Of a DNA stretch of 64,000 bases, positions 54,118-62,102 are shown piece by piece (within the stretch, counting starts at the first letter, position 1; every line of letters starts with the position of its first letter). A program made the position numbers and the translations under genes. The notes under the pieces were generated by a model. The model did no database searches, was not told the origin of the DNA, and was given only the letters and a program-made list of their open reading frames with translations. Source of the stretch: Betaproteobacteria bacterium (lineage in GTDB: Bacteria > Pseudomonadota > Gammaproteobacteria > Burkholderiales > SG8-41). The DNA is taken from contig OMIN01000087.1 of the NCBI GenBank assembly GCA_900299145.1, forward strand, positions 1 to 64,000. The letters run 5' to 3'.

Positions 54118-55479
54118 ATGATTTTTTTTCCAATCTCCGCAATCCACACGGGCAAATTTGCGCCAGCGGCAATGCTGCTGGCCGGCGCATTGTTATTCAT
54201 CGGTGCGCCGCGCGCGCAACCGGTGCAGAGCAATGACGACTTTATCCGCTCACTCGCTGCCTACATTGATCAGAGCAAGCTCGCACCACGCGAACGTCTG
54301 GGATTGCGCATTTTTTTCGACCCTAATCTGTCGGAGCCTGGCGGCACCGCATGTGCGTCATGCCACGACCCGCGGCGCGCCTTCACCGGAAACAACAGCA
54401 CGCTGATCGGCGTGGCGCAGGGCAGCCGGCCGGATCAGTTCGGCACACGCGATGCGCCCACAGCCATGTATCTGGCCACCGTGCCGCGCTTTGGCACCAT
54501 ACAGAGCGACGGCAAGCGTGTGCCGGCGGGCGGCGTATTCTGGGACGGGCGCGCCGACACGTTGGAAGAGCAGGCGAAGCAGCCGTTTTTCAACCCGGCC
54601 GAGATGAACAACGCCAACGCGCCAGCGCTGATCGCCAAGGTCGCCAGGGCCGAGTACGCCGCCGAGTTCCGCAAGGAATGGGGCGAGAAAATTTTCGACA
54701 ATGCCGATGCGGCGCTTGATGCGGTGGCGGCGTCGATTGCGGCGTTCGAACGCACGCCCGTGTTTCAGCCGTTCACCTCCAAATTCGATTTCGTGATGCG
54801 CGGCGAAGCAAAGTTTACGGAGCAGGAGCAGCGCGGCCTGAGCCTTTTCACCATCCGCCAAAAGGGCAACTGCGCGCAATGCCACACCGTCGACACCGAA
54901 TCGCGCGATCCCAAAAAATCGCTCTTCACCGATTTCAGTTACCGCGCGTTGGGTGTTGCGCGCAGCATGCGCATCCCGAAAAACGCCGATGCGGCGTTTG
55001 TCGACGCCGGCCTGTGCGAACGCGTGCCGGTGGCGGGCGTGAAACCGGGCGAAACCGCGCCCAAACCTGTGGTGAGCGACTCGGCCGCCTGTGGCCTCTT
55101 CAAAACGCCCACGCTGCGCAACATCACCATCACCGCGCCGTACATGCATAACGGTCTATTCGACAGCCTGCGCGAGGTGGTGGCGTTCTACGCCACGCGC
55201 GACACGCATCCTGCACGCTGGTACCCGCAAGGCAAAAAATTCAACGACCTGCCCGCGCGCTTTCACGCCAACGTCGACGTCGATACGCCGCCCTATCAGC
55301 GCCTACCCAGCCAGCGCCCGCAACTGAGTGACACCGAAATCGACGACATCGTCGCATTCCTGTTTACACTGACCGACGGCTACAACCCCAAGCGCGGTGG
55401 TATCGATATCAGCGGCCAGCCGTCCTCGGCGCCAGTGGCGTCAAAGCCGGCGCCACCGGGTTCGCGCAGCGACTATTGA
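54118..55479 (+). CDS. di-haem cytochrome c peroxidase family (MauG/CcpA-like)
   Basis: A 453-residue secreted di-haem protein. A hydrophobic signal (about 18-34, AMLLAGALLFIGAPRAQ) follows a short positively charged start. Haem sites are CASCH (79-83) and GNCAQCHT (about 255). FGTRDAPTAMYLA, FWDGRADTLEEQA and TLRNITITAPYMHNG are typical of the CcpA/MauG family. It reduces peroxide with electrons from cytochrome c, or modifies a protein as MauG does. It sits 43 bp after Bug 8 on the same strand. Confidence 0.87.
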   Translation: MIFFPISAIHTGKFAPAAMLLAGALLFIGAPRAQPVQSNDDFIRSLAAYIDQSKLAPRERLGLRIFFDPNLSEPGGTACASCHDPRRAFTGNNSTLIGVAQGSRPDQFGTRDAPTAMYLATVPRFGTIQSDGKRVPAGGVFWDGRADTLEEQAKQPFFNPAEMNNANAPALIAKVARAEYAAEFRKEWGEKIFDNADAALDAVAASIAAFERTPVFQPFTSKFDFVMRGEAKFTEQEQRGLSLFTIRQKGNCAQCHTVDTESRDPKKSLFTDFSYRALGVARSMRIPKNADAAFVDAGLCERVPVAGVKPGETAPKPVVSDSAACGLFKTPTLRNITITAPYMHNGLFDSLREVVAFYATRDTHPARWYPQGKKFNDLPARFHANVDVDTPPYQRLPSQRPQLSDTEIDDIVAFLFTLTDGYNPKRGGIDISGQPSSAPVASKPAPPGSRSDY

Positions 55480-55513
55480 TATTTCGAGGCTTAGCCCGCG
55501 GCGCAGTACCCGC

Positions 55514-56248
55514 TTAATCCATCCGCGACCACCCTGGCTCGTCGCGATCAAGCAATCGTTTGAGCGCGGCAAGATGCAACTGCGCCTGCTGGCTCTCCTC
55601 GTTCATTTGCCGCCCGGTTTTTTCCGCGACAGTTTCAGAAACCTGCCGCAGCGGTTTGCCGGTGCTCATCGCCAGCACCTGCAGCATGCAGGCGCGTTCG
55701 AGGTAATACAAATCGTCAAAGGTCGCGTGCACGGTCGGACCGCAGACGATAACGCCGTGGTTGCCGAGGAACAGCACGTCGGCATCCCGCATGCGTGCGC
55801 ACATGCGTTCGCCTTCGGCTTCGTCGAGCGCGAGGCCGTTGTAATCGTCGTCATACGCGCAGCGGTTGTAAAACTTGAGTGCGTTCTGGCTCGCCCATTC
55901 CAGCCGGCCGTTGTGGATGACCGTGAGCGCCGTCGCGTGCGGCATGTGCGTGTGCATCACGCATGCCGCGTTGGCGCGGCCACGATGGATCGCGCTGTGG
56001 ATGAAAAACGCCGTGGGCTCGACGCTGTGCTTGCCCGACACCTTGCGCCCCTGTGCGTCCACCACCACCAGATCACCGGGGGTGATTTCCGACCAGTGCA
56101 AGCCCTGAGGATTAATCAGAAAGTGCCCCGGTGCGCCGGGCAACGCCAAACTAAAGTGATTGCAGATGCCTTCGCCCAGGCCCAGACGCGAGGCGCTGCG
56201 CAGCGCGGCGGTGAGGTCGGTGCGGGCCTCGATTTCCTGTGGCGTCAT
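55514..56248 (-). CDS. class II aldolase/adducin family protein
   Basis: A 244-residue class II aldolase fold. Zinc ligands His99/His101 (MHTHMPH) and His164 (GNHGVIV), with Glu77 (SVEPTAFF) as likely acid/base. Family members split fuculose- or ribulose-phosphates or act as decarboxylases on hydroxy acids. The start overlaps the end of the upstream FMN oxidase gene by 4 bp (ATGA), so they are co-translated; together they could process a hydroxy-acid. Confidence 0.86.
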   Translation of the reverse strand: MTPQEIEARTDLTAALRSASRLGLGEGICNHFSLALPGAPGHFLINPQGLHWSEITPGDLVVVDAQGRKVSGKHSVEPTAFFIHSAIHRGRANAACVMHTHMPHATALTVIHNGRLEWASQNALKFYNRCAYDDDYNGLALDEAEGERMCARMRDADVLFLGNHGVIVCGPTVHATFDDLYYLERACMLQVLAMSTGKPLRQVSETVAEKTGRQMNEESQQAQLHLAALKRLLDRDEPGWSRMD

Positions 56249-57441
56249 GACTGGCTTTCCTTCAGAAACTTTGACGCCGCGCCACCCTGAGCGAAAATCT
56301 GCGGCCCGATTTCCGAAATCCGGCGCACGCCGACGTAGCCGAAGCTGCGCTCCATTTCTTCCGACAGTATCTTGATCGCGCGCGCGGCACCCGCCTGACC
56401 GCCGCAGGCGGTGCCGTAAAGCGTGGCCCTACCGACCAAAACCATTTTGGCACCGAGCGCCAGCGCTTTGAGAATATCGCTGCCACGGCGAATTCCGCTA
56501 TCGAGTATCACGGTGCAACGGTCGCCCACCGCTTCAACGATTTCCGGCAATACATCGATGGTGGCGATGGCGCTGTCAAACGCGCGGCCTCCATGGTTCG
56601 ACACCACGATGCCATCGGCGCCCGCATCGACAGCAGCGCGCGCCTGTTCGGCGCTAAGGATGCTTTTTACAATCAACTTGCGCGGCCAGAATTCGCGGAA
56701 TTTCTTGATGTGTTCCCACGTCATCGCCTGAAAACGCACCGGGCTTTTGCGCGTCTTGCCGTCGATGACGGAAAAGCGGTAACGCTCCGGGTAGTTGGCA
56801 TTGGTGGGCATGCCTTCGTTCATCAGGTAGCGGCTCATCACGCGCAGCAGCCAGCCCGGATGCAGCGCCATGTCCACCGCAGCAGTCATGTTGGGTTTGA
56901 AGGGAAACGAGAAACCATTGCGTTCGTTGTGTTCGCGGCCGCGTCCCGGCGCGTGGTCAATGGTGACCACCAGCGCTGCCCACCCCAAGTCGCGCGCGCG
57001 CGTCACCATTTCATAGTTTCCTGCTTCGTCCGCCCACGGGTAAAGCTGGAACCACTTACGCGCGTCGGGCACGGCTTTGGTGACTTCTTCCAGCGAGGTC
57101 AGCGCGCCCATGGCCAGCGTGAACGGAATGCCCGCCGCCGCCGCTGCGCGTGCCAATTCCACTTCGCCCTGATACCACATGAGTCCCGCGCTGCCGGTGG
57201 GCGCGATGCCAAACGGCAGGTTGATGCGCTTGCCGAAAATGTCGGTGCCCAGATCGCGCTCCGACCAATCGTTGAGAAAGTGCGTGTGCAGCTTCAGGCG
57301 CTGGAACGCCGCGCGATTTTCCTCGAGGGAAATGCCGTCCTCGGTGCCCTTGTCGACGTACTCGAAAATGCCTTTGGGCAAACGGCGTTGCGCGGCCTCG
57401 CGCAAATCGAAAATGTTGTAGCACTGATCAAGATTCACCAT
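56245..57441 (-). CDS. FMN-dependent alpha-hydroxy-acid oxidase/dehydrogenase
   Basis: A 398-residue member of the lactate/mandelate/glycolate oxidase family. FGIAPTGSAGLMWYQGE, FQLYPWADEAGN, VVTIDHAPGRGREHNERNG, the catalytic His-Gly-Gly-Arg (VSNHGGRAFDS), DSGIRRGSDILKALALGA and the FMN-phosphate loop GRATLYG are visible. Residues about 155-215 may form the membrane-binding loop seen in mandelate dehydrogenase. It is followed by the class II aldolase gene; a Bug gene lies just upstream on the same strand (52-bp gap), so a hydroxy-carboxylate import and oxidation operon is likely. Confidence 0.88.
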   Translation of the reverse strand: MVNLDQCYNIFDLREAAQRRLPKGIFEYVDKGTEDGISLEENRAAFQRLKLHTHFLNDWSERDLGTDIFGKRINLPFGIAPTGSAGLMWYQGEVELARAAAAAGIPFTLAMGALTSLEEVTKAVPDARKWFQLYPWADEAGNYEMVTRARDLGWAALVVTIDHAPGRGREHNERNGFSFPFKPNMTAAVDMALHPGWLLRVMSRYLMNEGMPTNANYPERYRFSVIDGKTRKSPVRFQAMTWEHIKKFREFWPRKLIVKSILSAEQARAAVDAGADGIVVSNHGGRAFDSAIATIDVLPEIVEAVGDRCTVILDSGIRRGSDILKALALGAKMVLVGRATLYGTACGGQAGAARAIKILSEEMERSFGYVGVRRISEIGPQIFAQGGAASKFLKESQS

Positions 57442-57492
57442 CGAATTCTCCCTTGAGTCCCCTCATTATCTTGCCGATGCGTGTCGCCACGC

Positions 57493-58461
57493 TCAGCCGG
57501 CGCGCGCGCCGGAAGCCTTCACCACCTTTGCCCATTTCTGGATTTCGCTTTCAGTGTATTTGGCGAATTCCTCCGGCCCCATGGTGCGCACTTCAACGCC
57601 GGAATTGAAGAGGCGCGTTTTCACGTCCTGCTGGGTCAGTGATTCCATTGTGACTTTGTTCAGCGTTGTCACCACGTTGGCGGGCAGATTCGCCGGCCCC
57701 ACCACGCCGAACCACGCCACCGCTTCATACCCGGCGAGGCCCTGTTCGGCAATCGTCGCCAGCTCCGGTATCGACGGCGAACGACGAGGCGACGTAATAC
57801 CCAGCGCACGCAGCCGGCCTGATTTGATCAGCGGGATGGCCGAGGACAGGCTCGCGAACTGCAAATCGGTTTCGCCGGAAATCAGCGCGGTCAGCGATTC
57901 CGCCGCGCCCTTGAACGGCACGTGAACCATTTTCGTGCCAGTCATCACGCTGAACAGTTCCCCGGCCAGATGCACCGTGGTGCCCGCACCCGACGAGCCG
58001 TAGTTCAACACGCCCGGCTTGGATTTAGCGAGCGCGATGAAATCCTTCATTGTCTTCACTGGCACCACCGGGTTCACCACCATCGCATTGGGGCTGTCAC
58101 CCACGAGAGTCACGGGCGTGAAGTCGCGCTGCGGGTGATAGTTGAGCTTCGTATACAGGCTGATATTGATGGCCTGCGTGCCGATGGTGGCCATCAGCAA
58201 CGTATAACCATCGGCGGGGCTTTTGGCGGTCAACTCAGCCGCAATGTTGCCTCCCGCGCCGCCACGGTTATCGATGACCACGGGCTGGCCCAGCCGCTCG
58301 CGCCAGGCGGGTTCCAGCGCCCTCGCAATGATGTCGGCGGCACTGCCTGCCGTGAAGGGAATCAGCATGCGTATCGCTCGGGCCGGATATTGCTGCGCTG
58401 CCGCAGACGCGCAAAAACCCGTGAGTAGCAGGCAAATCAGGAGTCGCGGGCGCATAAGCAT
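57493..58461 (-). CDS. Bug/TctC-family periplasmic binding protein 9
   Basis: 322 residues: signal peptide about 1-22 (LLICLLLTGFCASAAAQQ), YPARAIRMLIPFTAGSAADI, DNRGGAGGN, SPADGYTLL, GSSGAGTTVH, VHVPFKGA, WAKVVKASGA. ATG 58461 (or 58455) follows AAGGA. First gene of the minus-strand set with the hydroxy-acid oxidase and aldolase; divergent from PQQ dehydrogenase copy D. Confidence 0.87.
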   Translation of the reverse strand: MLMRPRLLICLLLTGFCASAAAQQYPARAIRMLIPFTAGSAADIIARALEPAWRERLGQPVVIDNRGGAGGNIAAELTAKSPADGYTLLMATIGTQAINISLYTKLNYHPQRDFTPVTLVGDSPNAMVVNPVVPVKTMKDFIALAKSKPGVLNYGSSGAGTTVHLAGELFSVMTGTKMVHVPFKGAAESLTALISGETDLQFASLSSAIPLIKSGRLRALGITSPRRSPSIPELATIAEQGLAGYEAVAWFGVVGPANLPANVVTTLNKVTMESLTQQDVKTRLFNSGVEVRTMGPEEFAKYTESEIQKWAKVVKASGARAG

Positions 58462-58614
58462 GGGTGATAGTCCTTGAGGTTTGACCTCTCCCGGCGCAAC
58501 CGCCAAGAAAGCGGAGGGAAGCCTAACACGCGCCAGCGGGCGGCGACAATTGACAGGGTTTTCCCTACGCCGGATACTTGGGCGGTTCCCTATTTCACCA
58601 CCACCGGAGGGCGT

Positions 58615-60288
58615 ATGAAGAAGTTATTGGCAGGAGCGGCGATGTTCGCCGCTTGCAGCATGGGCGCGCAGGCGCAAACGCAGGAAGAATTGAGCAAAGA
58701 TGGCGCCGGTGGCAGCACCGACAACGTGTTGACCTACGGCATGGGCTATCACCAGCAGCGTTTCAGCAAGCTTAGTCAAATCAACAAGGGCAACGTGAAA
58801 CGCCTGGTGCCGGTGTGGTCAGCGTCCACCGGTGCAGATACGGGTGAACAGGGTCAGCCGTTCGTGCACAACGGCGTGTTGTATACCGCAAACGTGAAAC
58901 AGGTAATCGCAGTTGATATCGGTACCGGCAAGCAATTGTGGAACTACGAGATCCAGTGGGATCCGGCGGTGCCGCGCGTGGTGTGCTGCGGCCTGAACAA
59001 CAAGGGTGTTGCGCTGTTTGATGGCAAAGTTTACGTGTCCGCTCTCGACGCACACGTGTATGCGCTCGACGCCAAAACCGGCAAACAGGTATGGAAATCC
59101 AAAATTGCCGAGTGGAAAGAAGGCTATTCCATTACCAGTGCGCCCAGCGTGGTCAACGGCATCGTGATGAGCGGCATGACTGGCGGCGAATTCGGCGTGC
59201 GCGGTTTTGTGGTGGGTCTGGATGCGCAGACCGGCAAGGAAGTGTGGCGCCGCCACACCACGCCGGATCCGACGGAAAAAGCGTATTCCACCTGGCCGCA
59301 GGATGATTCCTACAAGCGCGGTGGCGCGTCGACCTGGATCACCGGTTCCTACGATCCGGAGCTGGACCTGTCCTACTGGGGCACCAGTAACGGCGGCCCG
59401 TGGAGCTGGAAAGCGCGCCCGGGTGACAACCTGTGGGTGGCCTCGGTCATCGCGATTCGTCCGAAGACCGGCGAAATCGTCTGGCACTATCAGTGGACGC
59501 CCGCCGAAACGTATGACTTCGACGGCAACAATGAAAACGTGCTGGGCGAACTCACGCTTAACGGCAAGAAGCGCAAGGTACTGATGCACGCTGACCGTAA
59601 CGGCCTGTTATATGTGCTGGATCGTGCCACCGGCGAGGTGCTGGCTGGCAATCCCTATGTCAAGGTGAACTGGGCCACCGGCGTTGATCTCAAGACTGGC
59701 CGCGTGGTGGAAACCGAAGTCGCACAAAAACTGCGTGCGGGTGAGAAAGTCGAGGTCGAACCGCGCTGGACCGGCGGCAAGAACTGGTTCCCTATGGCGT
59801 TCAACCCCAACACACAGCGACTGTACTTCTCGATGCTGGAAGAAACCGCGATCTATCAGTTGAACAAGGATCTGCCGGTGTACAAACCGGGCGAGCGCTA
59901 TGTCGGCGTAACCAACACCACCAAAGACCGCGAACCGGGCAAACCGTGGGGCTATTGGGGTTCGGTGTTCCCGATGACGGGCAAGCCCGCATGGCGCACG
60001 CCGCTGGTTGAACTGCCGAGCTGGCCAGGCTCCGTGGTAACCGCCGGTGGCTTGGTGTTCACGGGCAACACCTCCGGTGAATTCGCCGCGCTTGATGAAG
60101 CCACGGGTCAAGTCCTGTGGAAATTCAAAACGCCGTCGGCCGTGAACTCGCAGCCAATTACCTACACCTACAAAGGCAAGCAATACGTGTCCGTGTTGTC
60201 GGGCTTGGGTGGCGGTGCATCGTCACGCCGTGAGACTGCCGGTAAAGTGTTGCCCGGCGGAACGGTGTGGACGTTTGCGTTGCAGTAA
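58615..60288 (+). CDS. PQQ-dependent alcohol dehydrogenase, Ln-type (copy D)
   Basis: A 557-residue periplasmic quinoprotein that keeps all classical features. Signal peptide 1-21, vicinal Cys124-Cys125 (VVCCGLNN), Glu192 (GGEFGVRG), Asn259 (GTSNGGPW), catalytic Asp301 and Asp303 (TYDFDGNN). The second Asp predicts lanthanide dependence, as in XoxF or ExaF/PedH. It is clearly a different lineage from copies A-C. GGAGGG precedes ATG 58615. Two hairpins follow, then a cytochrome c gene resembling the one beside copies A-C. Confidence 0.92.
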   Translation: MKKLLAGAAMFAACSMGAQAQTQEELSKDGAGGSTDNVLTYGMGYHQQRFSKLSQINKGNVKRLVPVWSASTGADTGEQGQPFVHNGVLYTANVKQVIAVDIGTGKQLWNYEIQWDPAVPRVVCCGLNNKGVALFDGKVYVSALDAHVYALDAKTGKQVWKSKIAEWKEGYSITSAPSVVNGIVMSGMTGGEFGVRGFVVGLDAQTGKEVWRRHTTPDPTEKAYSTWPQDDSYKRGGASTWITGSYDPELDLSYWGTSNGGPWSWKARPGDNLWVASVIAIRPKTGEIVWHYQWTPAETYDFDGNNENVLGELTLNGKKRKVLMHADRNGLLYVLDRATGEVLAGNPYVKVNWATGVDLKTGRVVETEVAQKLRAGEKVEVEPRWTGGKNWFPMAFNPNTQRLYFSMLEETAIYQLNKDLPVYKPGERYVGVTNTTKDREPGKPWGYWGSVFPMTGKPAWRTPLVELPSWPGSVVTAGGLVFTGNTSGEFAALDEATGQVLWKFKTPSAVNSQPITYTYKGKQYVSVLSGLGGGASSRRETAGKVLPGGTVWTFALQ

Positions 60289-60305
60289 GGTTTAAAGCCG
60301 AAACC

Positions 60306-60334
60306 CGCGCGTAACCTGACGTAAGGTTCGCGCG
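60306..60334 (+). repeat. hairpin downstream of PQQ copy D
   Basis: CGCGCG-T-AACC pairs with GGTT-CGCGCG, one bulged T, 8-base loop. It stands directly before the terminator and likely protects the dehydrogenase mRNA. Confidence 0.65.
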
Positions 60335-60340
60335 TTAAAG

Positions 60341-60381
60341 TCCCACCGGGTCTACCTGAACCGTAGGCCGGTGGGATTTTT
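60341..60381 (+). terminator. intrinsic terminator after PQQ copy D
   Basis: TCCCACCGG and CCGGTGGGA form a 9-bp stem around an 18-base loop, followed by five T. It separates copy D from its cytochrome gene, so the cytochrome is either read through at a lower level or has its own promoter. Confidence 0.85.
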
Positions 60382-60403
60382 ATATCTACCGTGTCATTAA
60401 TGT

Positions 60404-60420
60404 AACTATCTGATTTAAAT
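60404..60420 (+). repeat. AT-rich dispersed motif, copy 16 (over cytochrome start)
   Basis: AACTATCTGATTTAAAT, two mismatches. Its last two bases are the A and T of the ATG start codon of the cytochrome, and it occupies the place of the ribosome-binding site. Confidence 0.7.
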
Positions 60421-60727
60421 GAAAAATTTAATTTCCTTGGGTGGCATTATTTTGCTGGCCGCAACGGCAGTGCACGCCCAACCGTTCACGCCCGAACAAT
60501 TCAAGGTGGGGCAGGATACCTACGCGCGGCATTGTTCGCCGTGCCACGGCCCGAAGATGAAAAACCCGGAAGGCGCGTTTGATCTGCCGACGTTTCCAAA
60601 GGATCAAAAAGAGCGCTTCATGCGTTCGGTGGGTAAAGGCAAAAACAGCATGCCGCCGTGGGAAGGCTTGTTGAAGCCCGAGGAAATCGAAGCGCTGTGG
60701 GCCTACGTCCACACCGGCGACAAATAG
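60419..60727 (+). CDS. class I cytochrome c, partner of PQQ copy D
   Basis: A 102-residue secreted mono-haem cytochrome. Signal peptide 1-21 (LISLGGIILLAATAVHAQ), haem motif CSPCH (39-43), axial Met78 in KNSMPPW. It closely matches the cytochrome at 7801 (PEQ, YARxC, MKNPE, PPWxxxLKPxEIEALWAY). No Shine-Dalgarno is visible: the AT-rich motif runs into the ATG. Probable electron acceptor of PQQ copy D. Confidence 0.88.
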   Translation: MKNLISLGGIILLAATAVHAQPFTPEQFKVGQDTYARHCSPCHGPKMKNPEGAFDLPTFPKDQKERFMRSVGKGKNSMPPWEGLLKPEEIEALWAYVHTGDK

Positions 60728-60751
60728 CCGTTGCCTGCGGCTGCCCTTAAA

Positions 60752-61288
60752 TCAGGCGACGCCGAACGCACCCGCCACGCGGTTCATGTAAGCAAAGAAC
60801 GCCGTCACATGCACCGTGGCGACGATTTGCGGATCGCTCCAACCCGCCTTGCGTAATCCATCGACATCCGCCTCGGTCATCGCACCGGGCGTTTTGGTGA
60901 GCTTCCACACGTAATCGAGCAGCGTGACTTCCTTCGCCGGCAGCCCCGCCGTTTTGTAATCACGCCGCACGGCTTGCGCGAGCGCCTCATCCCCCGTGAT
61001 GCGCGCCAGTTGCCGCGCGTGTGCCGGCCCGCCAAGCGGTGACTCATTGGCCACGCCGACCACGGTGGCGATCAACTCCGACAGCCGCCGGTCTATCGAA
61101 GTACACGCGTAATTATTTTCCGGGTAGAAATACGCGAAGCCTTCGATGGTCAGCGGCTCACCCGCCATCACGGAACGGATGTCGGGAATGCGCCCGCGCG
61201 TGGCAAGTATTTTGTCGTAGGCGCGCCGCAGGTCGCCCGTGGCTTCGGCTTCCGGCGCGATGGCAATCCACGGTTTGCTGGTGCTCAT
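60752..61288 (-). CDS. carboxymuconolactone decarboxylase/AhpD-like protein
   Basis: A 178-residue all-alpha AhpD-fold protein of the uncharacterised peroxidase-related type: a helix with SIDRRLSELIATVVG, LARITGDEALAQAV, LLDYVWKLTKTPGAMTEADV and GWSDPQIVATVHVTAFFAYMNR. The usual C-x-x-C is absent: only one Cys (ENNYACTS) lies near its place, so disulphide chemistry is doubtful. GGAGG seven bases upstream gives ATG 61288; the frame to 61489 is in the DUF1080 gene's shadow. Confidence 0.82.
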   Translation of the reverse strand: MSTSKPWIAIAPEAEATGDLRRAYDKILATRGRIPDIRSVMAGEPLTIEGFAYFYPENNYACTSIDRRLSELIATVVGVANESPLGGPAHARQLARITGDEALAQAVRRDYKTAGLPAKEVTLLDYVWKLTKTPGAMTEADVDGLRKAGWSDPQIVATVHVTAFFAYMNRVAGAFGVA

Positions 61289-61302
61289 GGCAGGGCCTCC
61301 GT

Positions 61303-61938
61303 TTAAAGTGTGCGTACTTGCACCTTGCGCCACTTGATCGGCCCACCCATTGCGCCGTTGACTCCCGCGCCGTATTGCAGCGCGAACGGGCCTTGCGGGA
61401 AGCGGCCATCCTTGACGTTGACTGTCATTACGCCATTCACCCACACGGTGAGCTGCTGACCCTCGGCGGTGATGCGCATGGTGTTCCACTTACCGCCGAC
61501 TTTTTCCTTGAGCGGCACCGGTACCGCCGCCACATCGACTATCGCGCCCGTGCCGTATTTCGGATCAGGGCGAATGTCCCAGATATTCACTTCATACGAC
61601 GTCACCGAGCCGATCTTCGCCGGATCGGTCGAGCGAATGAAAATACCGCTGTTGGTGTCGGTGGCCGCCCAGAACTCGGCGACAACTTCAAAATCCTTGT
61701 AGGAATTTTTGGTCACCAGAAACCCGCCCTTGCCTTTGTCCGCAACCACCAGCCCTTCTTCCACGCGCCAGTTGGCATCGCCCTGCTGCACAAAGTTCTC
61801 CAGCCCCTTGCCGCCTTCGAGCAGCGTCACCCAGCCGCCGGTGGACGGCGTGCTGGCGCAACCGGACAGCGTCAACGCGGCAGCGAGCAGTAACCCGGAT
61901 AACCTCGACAAGTGCGGCAATATTTTCATTTTTTTCAT
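61303..61938 (-). CDS. DUF1080 lipoprotein (3-keto-disaccharide hydrolase-like)
   Basis: A 211-residue lipoprotein. The lipobox LSGC puts the acylated Cys at about residue 27. The DUF1080 concanavalin-like fold is shown by WVTLLEGGKGLENFVQ, WRVEEGLVVADKGKGGFLVT, F-WAATDTNSGIFIRS, GKWNTMRITAEGQQLTVWVNG and a terminal GPIKWRKVQVR. Some relatives hydrolyse 3-keto-glycosides; most are uncharacterised. GGGAGAAG precedes ATG 61938. The AhpD-like gene follows after 14 bp, so the two share an operon. Confidence 0.85.
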   Translation of the reverse strand: MKKMKILPHLSRLSGLLLAAALTLSGCASTPSTGGWVTLLEGGKGLENFVQQGDANWRVEEGLVVADKGKGGFLVTKNSYKDFEVVAEFWAATDTNSGIFIRSTDPAKIGSVTSYEVNIWDIRPDPKYGTGAIVDVAAVPVPLKEKVGGKWNTMRITAEGQQLTVWVNGVMTVNVKDGRFPQGPFALQYGAGVNGAMGGPIKWRKVQVRTL

Positions 61939-62102
61939 TTTGATCTTCTCCCGGAAAGGTTGACGGCACAACCGCCGCTGCGGCAATCATTCTGCACCGA
62001 TGGCACGCCAAGCACAAATGGCAGGTGTACCAACCCATGGTGCTCTCTTTGAACACCGTGCCCCCGCGGCTGCGGTGCGGCTTCAAGGGTCACGGCAGCG
62101 GT

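Noticed and set aside
61203-61215. AAGTATTTTGTCG in the AhpD-like gene
   Set aside because: Only the first eight bases match and no T tract follows; explained by coding sequence.
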